From: Ooceraea biroi | Taxonomy: Eukaryota; Arthropoda; Insecta; Hymenoptera; Formicidae | Length of the DNA stretch: 64,000 bases | NCBI RefSeq assembly: GCF_003672135.1 | Contig: NC_039516.1 | Location: 9,469,838 to 9,533,837, forward strand | Reading direction: 5' to 3' | Shown: piece by piece, positions 37,434 through 48,816 of the stretch | Numbering within the stretch: position 1 is the first letter of the stretch | How the letters are laid out: each line of letters begins with the position of its first letter | Made by a program: the position numbers and the translations under genes | Notes under the pieces: model-generated | Told to the model about the DNA's origin: nothing | Database searches by the model: none | Seen by the model: only the letters and a program-made list of their open reading frames with translations

Positions 37434-40427
37434 ATGGCGGAGATACATATCTTAGGATGGGCCGATTACCTGGTGATAGCAATCACGCTATGCATAAGTG
37501 TGGGAATCGGTATTTATTACAGATTCAGCGGAGGCCGCCAGAAAACTATGGAGGTACGCATTTTCTTAAACATATAATAAATAGCTTATTAAAATTGGAA
37601 TATAATTAGAGAATTAAAGAATGTTATCAATAATAAATTATTAAGATATACCAGTCTTTAAATATTTTGTAAAAGAGAAACTTTGCTTTTAAGTAAAATC
37701 ATTTTTCCCAACATGTCCTGTTACAACAACGTCTGTAATGTATTTTTCAGGAATACTTTATCGCAAGCCGATCAATGAGCATTGTACCAGTGGCGATTGC
37801 TCTAGTAGTGTCTTTCATGTCGGCCATCACGTTGCTCGGTGTATCGGCTGAAAATTACACGTATGGGACGCAATTTGTCGTGATAAATATATCTTATTTA
37901 TTGGGCACTCCGATTGTCTGCTATGGTTTCCTGCCAGTGTTCTTCAAGCTGCAGGCGACCAGCGCGTACGAGGTTGGTGGCGCGAGATTGCGAATACCGC
38001 TTGCGAGCCGACGTCGAATTACAGGATGACACGATATTTGAAAGTTACTTACTCATTTTAGTACTTAGAAAAGCGTTTCGGCGTAAAAACTAGGATGATG
38101 GCTAGTTTTGTTTACTGGATTCAACTGCTTTTGTACTCAGGAGTGGTACTTTATGCTCCTTCTTTAGCTCTGGAAGCGACTACGGGAATTTCTAAGACCG
38201 CCAGTATCGTTATTATCGGTCTCGTTTGCGCCTTTTATTCGAGTATAGGCGGCATTAAGGCCGTGCTGATAACCGATGTGTTTCAAGCCCTGCTCATGTT
38301 CACCGCCGTGTTTACCGTTATCGGTATAGCCGCGAAAGAGGCACAAGGGCTGGGACAGATTTGGGAGATCGCGAAGCAAGGACATCGAATTGAATTTGAC
38401 AGGTGTCGTATTTGCTTATCAATCATAATGCCCGAAGCCCAAAATTTTTACTTATTTAGATTTACGTTTTCGTTGTAGCACTGATGTAGATCCGACGGTG
38501 AGGCATACATGGTGGTCTCTCGTTATTGGCGGTCTATGTACGTTCTTGTCGCTTTACGGGGTGAACCAAGTACAAGTACAGCGTATGATGACTGTAAAGT
38601 AAGTTCCGCAAATAAATGATTCTGTAATTGATAATTTACGATTCTTATACTAATTCGATGCTATGATAACGCGTTTATTAAACATTCTTTGGCCCGTCAA
38701 TCGTATCGTATTTAAAAATGCTACTACGTTAAACGAATTTTATTCCAGGAATATACGGGCCTCGCAGAAAGCTCTGTGGTTGTCTTGGCCCATCCTGACC
38801 TTCCTCTCGATCTCGACTTGCTTCTCAGGATTGGCGATATACAGCAAGTATCATAATTGTGATCCGATACGCCAGAATCGAATTACTTCGCCTGATATGC
38901 TTATGCCGTTGTACGTCATGGATACAATGTCCAACATGCCCGGCTTGCCAGGTCTTTTCATCGCAGGTAATACTTTCGATGGCAGACTATTTTAAATGGT
39001 CAACTAATTAATATAGTTTCTTCAATATGTCTCTTGTAAAAATGGAAAAGAAAATTTCTAAAGACACAATTATGTTCAAAGAGAGCATAATTTTAATTAA
39101 AAATTTATTTGTGTATCTCAACGTGTTAAATGTAATTCTGTTTTGATACAAAGGAGGGAGCAAAAATAGACTGACATAAACTGTCTTGATGTTCGATCTG
39201 TGTTTGCAGGTATTTTTAGCGCGGGTCTCAGCACGATCTCAGCGGCTCTCAATTCCTTGGCAGCGGTCACGTTAGAGGATTATTTGAAGCCCGTGTATAG
39301 GAAATGTACCGGACGCGAATTCTCGCCGACAAAGTCAACCTCCGTCGCGAAAGTGCTCGCTTTCATGTTCGGCCTCATCTCCATCGCTCTGGCATTTCTA
39401 GCACAATTATTGGGCGGGGTGCTTCAGGTAAGTCGGGCAAGAGCTACGGAATTGCCGAGTGAAATTAATTGAAGCGACAGACCGAATTTATTTATTATTT
39501 ATTAAAATGTGCTAAGATTTGTGTTGGTTAATGAATTTTCTCTTGTCGCAGGCTGGCCTAACTATCTTCGGGGTGGTTGGCGGTCCGTTGTTAGGCATCT
39601 TCACCCTCGGCATGAGCACGCGGACGGCAACGGAGAGCGGCGCGATAACTGGAGGTCTAACAGCGCTCTGCTTTTTATTCTGGATTGCTTTTGGCCAGCC
39701 ACGTCCGATGCCACCCACGTTACCAACGAGTACCGAAGGCTGCAAAGGGAACAACCTTGCGAACGTAACAATCTCTGTAGCGCAGAACTTCACAAACTTC
39801 TCCAGGTGAATAATTTTATTCTACATGTGTAGATTTTTATAGAATCAGGTTTTATAGAATTACTGCGCTCGTATTTGTAAAAAGAAAATATTTTGCAATA
39901 CACCACTCTCTCATCGATTCTTCTTGCTCTCTGCGAACATCGCGAGCGCTATTAGATTAATCAACAATAAATAAATTTAAAAATAAATAAATTAATAAAA
40001 CAAAAAATACATTAAAATGTAAAATTATAATGCAATTAATTAATATATAAAAGATAAGCTCTTTTAATATCACGGAGACATTTTACTGTGGAACGTCATC
40101 ATCTGAAAATTAATCATTTCTGTGTCTTTCAGGAGCACCGGTGACAGCTCGTACTTTTACTTATATCGCATTTCGTACATGTGGTACTCCGTTCTCGGAT
40201 TTCTAATAACGTTCATACTGGGTCTGCTCGTCAGTATGTTGTCTCGTGCGATCAACAAGAAGCAGACCGTCGATTTAGACCCTAATTTATTTTTCCCCGT
40301 GATAGCAAGGCGTATGCGTTCCAAGCAAAGCGCCGATGTAGAAATTATCGATGGATGTAACGCGCAAGAGAAGAAGTATTCTTTCAACGCCGTCTGCGAG
40401 AACGAGAAAATGAGCACGAAGCTCTAA
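37434..40427 (+). CDS. SLC5-family sodium-coupled monocarboxylate/multivitamin-type transporter, 8 exons
   Basis: This is a sodium/solute symporter of the plasma membrane, closest in type to SLC5A8/A12 (monocarboxylates) and SLC5A6 (vitamins); the substrate cannot be told from sequence. Exons are 37434-37553, 37751-37972, 38062-38402, 38479-38598, 38749-38966, 39210-39427, 39552-39805 and 40133-40427, giving 595 aa with consistent phases. The protein opens with a membrane segment after WADYLVIA. It has [11 protein letters not shown] in the first core helix, the family signature around [15 protein letters not shown], and [14 protein letters not shown] in the helix that forms the Na2 sodium site. 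Possible N-glycosylation sites (NVTI, NFTN, NFSR) lie in the last large loop. The donor after exon 2 is weak (GAG|GTTGGT), but no alternative keeps the conserved AYEYLEKRFG junction. Confidence 0.92.
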
Positions 40428-43400
40428 CAGTCTACCTGTAGTCTAGATTAATAGACCGATAGATGTTAGTAGACATTCCGTGTTTGTGATTAATCTAAAG
40501 TTTAAGCAACTTAAAAATCAAGAAAGGTATTTTAGGTATTTTACTGTATCTTGGGACCTGAACGACATCGCGGCGATTTTCAGAACAGGATTTCAGCAAA
40601 CTTCATTCGCGATTTAGCGTAGATGAATCATTTATTATCATTACGTATTCGTAAGAATTATTTTTTTTTATAGTTGCAAGATTCATAAAGAAAACTTTTA
40701 ACTCATTTTGTATTAAATTGCAAGGAATGTCTTCCAGGCTGCGTGCGCGTTTGTACTGCCAATTTGTACTAGTTAAACAATATTTTTGTGCTGGCGATGT
40801 AATGTTTGAAATAAATAGTGTGTGTGTGTTTTGTACGAAATACTTTGCACGGGGTTTGTAACATATTTATATTATTAGTGCTTTAGTTACAAGTTCTTTG
40901 CACATAATGTTCTCGCGGAGGTGTACTTGAATGAAACTCGTGTCTTTTAGAAAGTTTTGACAATATTTAGCGATGTAAGATAATGAAGATGTTAATCGAA
41001 AGCGTTACACACGCGTTATAGCAAAATGGCTATAATACGCAACGCGATTTTTGGAGACAAAGATCGAAATGAATTACACAGTGTTACCTGTAACTCAATC
41101 ATTAAGTTATTTAAAAATTATAATTTTAATGGGATATTGTTATAATTGTATATTGTAACTTATATGAAGCGTTACTCGTAAACGAATTTAATTACGACAA
41201 CCGATTTGCTCTTGCAAACTTTGTCGTTCTTATCTGCATTTAGAAATTAAGTGTGCTATAATCTTGCATTAAATAAGCAGGAATGCTACTTTAAGTTTTT
41301 TACAGTTCTGTTTCAGAAATGCAATCCATATCGACGTTTTCGTCATTTGTTGATATTTATTGTAAAAGTGATACTGCGTGACTGGTAGTAACAGACAATA
41401 CATATCCGTCGATGTAGCAAGTATTGGCGGTACAGTATTTGTCTAAATAAATATAATCTTTAACGTACACAATCTTTATGCAACATTCAATTCATACTAC
41501 AAAACTGCTGTACAATACTTGAAAAATGACACAATTAATTGTTTTATTTTACGCAATATATTGTTACTAAGAAACATCGATGCAAACGTGCACATTACTC
41601 TTTTGTGTGATACATGATTGTGTGATGAATGATCACTCGACTAATTAACGTGTAACGATTACAACAATTAATTGTTGAAGTCTTCCAGCCACTGTAAACT
41701 TATTTCCGACACTCGCATGCGTCTAAACGCGTCTCAAAATTGCAATTCGCATTTTATTAACAGACCAATTTCGCACTTCATACTCTGTAGAATTCGTGAC
41801 TGTTCTGAAATTACGATTTTCGGACACTCGAAAGCGTGGAAGCGGAAAATATCTCTCCTTCCCACCTAGCTTTCGATCTTATCGCGCCAGGTGCACGATA
41901 CGTGATAATCAATTGCGTGTTTCCCGGATTCTCCTCGGAGATGTAACGGAAAGGATAAGGAAGGAAAGCTGATAAAAGGATGGGGCAATGCGCGATGGTG
42001 GAGGAGAAGAAACCAAGGTGGTCACGGAAAGCTTCTGGTTCGCTCGGATTGACACACGCCAGATTGAACCAACGCCGGCCAGTTGAAACCAGTTTCAATT
42101 TATGCGAGTCTGCTGGACCGCCGATCGGGACTCCACGGGCCCTTTTTAATTATTTTGCTACTGAAACGGCATGCTGGGACCGTAAAACGGCGCGCCGCGG
42201 TGTCTGACTTTTCTTCCTGGAGCGGGTGGCGTTAATGACCAATTAAGTCATCATGCAGAATTACACAAGAGCTTTGTCCCCATGACTCCTCGTCTTCTTA
42301 GGAGGTGTCAAATGATCCTGACCTTCCTCCGCACCACTTCCTTGACATTTGCGTACTCTAAACGTGTCTCGATTAGGCGCGCCTTTGAATCGACTTTACA
42401 GATTTTTCCATTATCGATTTCATGGATTTAAATGGTTGAGAACCTTATTGTCTGCTGTTATCTGTATGAAATTAGTGAAGGATGGAGCAGATTGTCAAAC
42501 GTGCTTACTTGCTTTTGAAAAACGTTAATGAAATGGAAGATATAATGAAGATATAATTTTAGGATTTAGACCAGAGCTATTTCTTACTTTATCTCGATAA
42601 AGTATATTAAATAAAAAATTTCTCAAGTGGATGATAAGCATGTTATTGTCGATTTTTGAATTTCTTCTACGATCATCTGTTACATAAATGTTTATGTGCA
42701 ACATGTAATTTAAATTACACTATATAAAATCGATTTGTAGCAACTTCTTTTGTAATTTGCAATATTACAATGCAATGTAGATTTAATTTAATTTATTAAT
42801 TACAGCGTCATCCAAGCTTGAGAAAATTCTATAAATGAATTGTTATCTGAATTTATTTTTATTTCCTCAATATTAATGTGTTTATTTATTATTTTGGTAA
42901 TGACTTTGTCATCCTTTCTATCTCCTTGTCTATCTCCTTGTCTCTCTTGTGTCACTCTTAATAACATGTTTAGACTGTCATCGGCATTCCATGTCAACGG
43001 TCTCTACACGTGCGATTCTACACGCTTAGCTCCGTACTAGTTCCATAAAAATAAAGTCCTTATCTTCATGCGATTAGTAGTGTCTAAGAGTGATGTACGA
43101 AATTAATAATCCGCCTATTCTCAAAGTGTCGATATACATAGTGGGTAAAAAGAGTGCTTGCACACCTCATTGCTTTCGGGATAATTGTGTGCGAAAGAAG
43201 AGAAACATTTTATGCACCCCAAACTACATTGCGCGTTTCATTCAACGTTCCTACGCAAATGAAAACAATGTAAAAATCCAACATGCAGTGATATAAATTA
43301 TTCCGAAAGAAATGGAGTCGGCAAATACCTCTCTGTCTCTTTTTTTAATGCCGCAAATGTTTCCTGATGTGTTAGAGCCAAAGCACGACTGATTCCGTCG

Positions 43401-45261
43401 ATGTGACGTGATCAGCTACTTCCATTTCAACAACTTCCACCGCCTTCGTACGTGATTCCGTGTGACGCAATCGAGCAATTCTCTGCGATTAAAATTTCAC
43501 GTGGGGTGAGTAATGACCGTACAATGGTAATAGAAACTGAAAGAACGTCATCTCTCTGTATTCCATCGAATTTTAATGACGTATTTTTCTCTAAGCTTAC
43601 GTTCGATCTTTAAGAAAAACGTAACAGAATGTCGTAAAACTTCGTTGCATTTTTTAATGTGTCAGTTTTCAGCAAAATCAGCTGTTCCAAGATAGGCAAA
43701 ATTATATATTTTGCCGCTACTATTTTTTTCTTATTTTTGATATAAGAAAACTTGATAAGTTTTAAATAGAGAGCAGTTTAAAGGAAAAATGTGAGGTTCT
43801 CTACTCAAGATTTACATAATGCTCTTTTGTGTTCGAGTTGTTCATATAGAAGGTGATAAATATTAATGGCAATGGTTCATTGCATTATTACGAGATCGCT
43901 ATTGTTATTAATTATGATTTCAATTAACCGCGCAATCCACACAATTTCCATGGCTATGACGTCGATGCAATATTACATCTGTTAGAAATTCTCGTCCACC
44001 TGGTTTGTTTATCATCCTGTAAACTGTAACCGGTTAGATGTGGACTTAGCTGGATTCTCGGCACGGTTTTCGCACGTGCCACACAGTTACACAGTGGACA
44101 TACGTTATTGGTTGTTTGCTTTAACTTACATCGATTATAAGAAAAATATTCGACAGTGATTAAATATATTATCTAAAATTTACAATATGCTTTGCTTAAA
44201 TAAATGAAAAAAAAACGAAGAAAGAAAATAATTTACTAAAATAAAAAATTGAAAGAATCCTTTTACATGGATATTTTTCCCGTATATTTGCTATGATAAG
44301 TTTCTAATCACTTCTGCAAACTAATTGATACAGATGAATGTCTGCTAGAAGCAGAAGTAAATTGGAAAGATAATTCAAATATGTGTGTTCAAATAGTACA
44401 AATATTAACACATCTGATTCTCCTGAAAAGTTACAGCATTATTCATCAACGTTCATGTAATAAGATGTTAGAATACATAAACAATTATAAAAATATAATG
44501 TACACCTTATATTGATTTATATTATTTATATGTATAATATAAATATTTATATAATTTATATATAATAAATAAATATTAAACAATTAATTGAACAAATTGA
44601 GTCTTTTTAGTAATAGCCATTATTACTCTTGTCAGTTTTTAAATATTTGCTTATACTTATATAATTTAAGTCGTAATAACATCTCGAACGTAAATAATTG
44701 CAGCTTTTGAATACGTCAAACCACAATACGTGTAGAATCCGTAACGAGGGCACCTGTTTTCCTCTTTCTTTGTACTTTTCTGGCCACATATAAAATAAAT
44801 CACCTGCGACAGACTTATAGGATCAGATATTCGACGAACAAAAACCTTATCTGCGTTATTTGAGCACATATTTTTGACAAGTATCCGCTGTTTGACAATG
44901 ACAGTTACGCTACATGGTTTTACATCTAATCAAAACAAAGAAAATCTTTAATAGAAAATAATAGAAAATCACACTTTTAAATTATATAATTAAGTTGCAT
45001 ATTAAAAAATTGTATCAATACCCAGAAAGAAGCTAGAAAAACAAAAACAGAATGATCATGCTAATATGCGGAATAGGAAGATCTTGTCAAGATTAAATTT
45101 TGCATAAATCATGAGAGGACGATAATCAATTACGCGATTCGTCCTTGACGTTGATGCGATGCCAATAGGATTATTACCACGGTTTTGGTGGGTTCGTATT
45201 CCGTGGGTGCACTGGTACCAGTCACACTACCGTAGTAGTAGGGGGATGATGGGACGGTTTG
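40428..45261. other. 3' UTR of the first SLC5 gene and intergenic DNA
   Basis: The 3' UTR probably ends near the AATAAA at 40810-40815. Beyond it the sequence is AT-rich with no supported gene. Open frames at 41811-42207 on both strands overlap each other and lack domains or splice context. Confidence 0.5.
40810..40815 (+). terminator. Polyadenylation signal AATAAA of the first SLC5 gene
   Basis: A canonical hexamer 383 bases after the stop codon is followed by GT-rich sequence, as expected downstream of a cleavage site. Confidence 0.6.
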
Positions 45262-45300
45262 TATAAAGGCGCACACGTGACAATTAAAACGATCAGTCTC
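45262..45300 (+). promoter_or_regulatory. Candidate TATA plus initiator core promoter of the second SLC5 gene
   Basis: TATAAAGG at 45262-45269 is followed 33 bases later by TCAGTC at 45293-45298, which fits the arthropod initiator with its A at 45295. The spacing is near the usual 30-33. The initiator would start the noncoding exon below. Confidence 0.5.
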
Positions 45301-45696
45301 TCGAATCCGTTCTCCGTATTTCTCTCTGTGGTTCCCAGTTTCTTCACCGCGGAAATCCGTGAACGCGACAGCGAAAATCACGAAATACAAAATTCGCAAA
45401 CGTCGACCAGGATCCTCGATCAGGAATCGTTAGAGTCCTATTGAGCCCTATATTTCTATAGAGGCGCGTAGGATCGCGGGGGAGCCAGGTTTTGAGCGAA
45501 GGAGCCCGTCAACCTATCATATATGCGTTACATTAGGAAGACGAGCAAAATCATTCAGCTACAATTTCGCACGTTCCTATCGACTGGCACTCGCGACTAA
45601 TCAGTCCCAAGTAGATGTTAACGTGCCCTTTTCTGTACATAGACGTCCTGAAAAATTAGGTCATCCGTTCCACGTCTCGAAAGAAGCGCAAGAGAG
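45295..45696 (+). other. Candidate noncoding first exon of the second SLC5 gene
   Basis: From the initiator the sequence runs to an AGAGAG|GTAAGA donor at 45696. The first good acceptor downstream on this strand is TTTTAATTTCAG ending at 48738, 78 bases before the SLC5 start codon. The implied intron is about 3.0 kb and contains the 118-bp minisatellite. This joins by inference; no coding phase can test it. Confidence 0.42.
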
Positions 45697-48600
45697 GTAA
45701 GATTTAATTCAATTACTTCTCTTAGAGTAAAGGTTATTATTAAAGCATAAAATTAAAGCATGATTACTTATCAGCTTATATAAATTTTTCTTGATATTTT
45801 GCAACGCAGAATTAAAAAAATTTTTATTTTTTTGGAATTTGAAATGCTAAACAATGGTGATTGACTGCTTTCTTTTTAAATATTTCGCGTGTCGAGTTGA
45901 TGTACGATAGAAAGTTTAATATTTAAATTCTGTTTTATCATATGTATATACTTAATTTAATTGATGTGCTATGGTTAATGATTTGAGTTTGGAGAATATT
46001 TTAAAAACTGATCTCGCACGCTCTCGACAATGACATTGTTACGCGCTCTCGGGAGCAATGTATTTCAAAAGATATTTTAACTGTATGCTAGTCTTTATGC
46101 GGCGCCTTAGTGTATAAAACTTTAACCAGTTTTTTCCAGTATTTTGTTATTTCACACGCGAGAAACGTTGCTGTTGGATTGAATATTAAAAGCGTGATAA
46201 ATGTTCTGCAAGAAACACATGCATAAATAATTGAAATAAGAAACAATTTGTCACAAAAATTGGCGCAGGATTATTTTGCGTTTTCAACTATTACTGATTG
46301 GTTTTTTCGCGCTAGTAGATAAGATTAAGCTTGTTTTTTTATCGTATTTTTTTATTGTTTCACTCGTTCTTCATAATAATGCTCCTTTTATGATTTTTTA
46401 CGATTTTACTGTGCTTCGCTAAAGTACTTCTTTAACCATCACCATTGTCTAAAAAAGAGTTCTTACATAACTTTATACGTAATATTGCATATGTATTATT
46501 GCATATTTGTATAATATACCATTTTGCTCTAATAAGACAAAATATTCTTTCGATGGGTCTATATAAATTTTTTTGTAATCTAAAATTCTAAAGTATTAAA
46601 ATTTATTTATTTATTCATACATTATATTGCATTCTTAATTGTATTTCACGATTATTACAAAAATAATGTGAAGTACGAAGGCAGTAAAGATTACGAACAA
46701 AGTAAATTTGCCACCGAGAGATTTGCTTCCTCGTAACGTTAAGGTTTTGACAAAAAATTGTGACAATATATGCGGGGATTTTATGCTTTTCGTAATCGCT
46801 CTATTAGAGTGCGGTTTGATGTTGAACTGACCGGTTAAAACTAGAGAATTAATACGCGAACCAGTTCAAACAGGTAATTTAATAATCGAGGAATAGTTGC
46901 GGTGGTGACGATAGTGTCGATAATTATCGGCCTTTATTACGTATAGCAATACGTAATTCGTTAAATAATAGGAATCGCTGGGGACCATGAAAGGTCGATT
47001 AACGTGTCACGCTTCGTCGCCAACCTGATTGCAGAGATTAATAATTGATCGAATCGAAATGACGTATTTCTTTCGACAAATCTATCCTTCGGTCATAAAT
47101 TATTTAATGTTCATTTATGAACCGAAAAACTGAATGAAGATTTTTCATAAAACTAATTCATTTTTTTGTTTCTTATCTGTTTCTGAATAAATTCTGAAAA
47201 AATTTAATTTTAATTTATTCGTGTTGCGGATTATGTTGTAATTAATAAATGGATTACAATACTTGAATCTAAATTTTGCTTTATTTCAAGTTATCCATAA
47301 TAAATTTTATTAGTTTCGGTTACATATCTCAGAATTACCAGAAAATAGCTTCTGTTAAAAATAATTAATTAATTAATAATTGGCACCGTCTTTCAAACTA
47401 ATTTCAATCTTGAAAACTGAAAGATTTCTGCAAATACAGCTTTACATGTAAAACTAATTAATAAAATGCTGATTTGTAAACGATCATTTGAACCAATTGG
47501 CACGATATATATCTCTTTGATCAATAAGATCTGCAGGATTCAGAGTGATGAGTGTCAAAGAACCAATTGAAAGAATGTCGTATATCAATTTATGTGAGCA
47601 TCCGATAAAATATCGATAAAGCATCATTAAACAAATTCCGGAAACATTCTACGTTGTTTAATGTACACATTTTTAATTCCTAAATAATTTTTAGTTTTTT
47701 CTTTCTTTAAGTTAAATGTTTTAATACATTCAATTATGCAATTGAACTTTACACGTCTGAAGGATCAATTTATTAGCATACCGTAATGTTTTACCACCAC
47801 AGACTTTGTGAGTCATGAAGCCAATCATAATTAATTCATAATTAATTCATGAAGATCAATAAAAAACAATTGCAGTTATTGCAGAGATTATCAGTCGCAG
47901 TAGAAGCAAACATATTTCCTCGAACAAATTAACAATTTGCGTATTTGATTTCCGAATACATTACTTATTGTTAATTGGCATATTGCCAAGATTTTTCGAC
48001 TATTGCAAATCCTTTAGATTTAGAAATGAAAAAGTTATCGAGCTTAAAAGATTTTTCTTCTCCGAGGAGTTCTGTGATATTTATATTGTTAGTTGGCATA
48101 TTGCCTAGATTCCTCGACTATTAAAAATCCTTTAAACACGCAAATGAAAAAGTTCTAGCTCTTAGAAATTTTTTCTTTTTCGAGAAGTTCTGAGTTGATG
48201 ATATCATTATTTTTTATATTGCCTAGAGTTCTCTGCTATTGAAAATACCGTAAATTCAGAAATGAAAAAGTTCTCGAGTTTAAAATTTTTTTCTTCTCAG
48301 AGGAGTTCTGAGATGATGATATCATTATTTTTTATATTGCCTAGAGTTCTCTGCTATTGAAAATACCGTAAACTCAAAAATGAAAAAGTTCTAGCCTTTA
48401 GAAATTTTTTCTTACTCCGAGTTGTTCTGAGACTTTTATATTGTTAATTGGCATATTGCCGAGATTTCTCGACTATTGCAATCCCTTAGATTTAGAAATG
48501 AAAAAGTTATCGAGCTTAAAAGATTTTTCTTTTCCGAGGAATTCTGTGATATTTATATTGTTAGTTGGCATATTGCCTAGAGTCCTCGACTATTGAAAAT

Positions 48601-48738
48601 CCTTTAAACACGCAAATGAAAAAGTTCTAGCTCTTAGAAGTTTTTTCTTTTTCCTAGTAGTTCTGAGACTTTTATATTTATACAAGTTATTATACATTAT
48701 ATAATCTGTCTGCCTCCGTAATTCCATTTTAATTTCAG
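45697..48738 (+). other. Presumed 5' UTR intron of the second SLC5 gene
   Basis: AT-rich sequence with no recognised gene lies between the candidate donor at 45696 and the acceptor at 48738. Its only clear structure is the minisatellite at 47965-48680. Confidence 0.4.
47965..48680. repeat. Minisatellite, six diverged copies of about 118 bp
   Basis: Copies begin at about 47975, 48093, 48211, 48329, 48448 and 48565. Each holds a TTGGCATATTGCC-like start, a GAAATGAAAAAGTT core and a TTCTGAGA-type end. Copies 1 and 5 are most alike, as are 2 and 6, and 3 and 4, so the array has a higher-order A-B-C-C-A-B pattern. Confidence 0.88.
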
Positions 48739-48816
48739 TAGAAAAGCACACCAGCCCTTTTACTGAAACACTTTTGCCATTAACAATTGAAAAATAATCG
48801 ACAGATTCCTCCGAGG

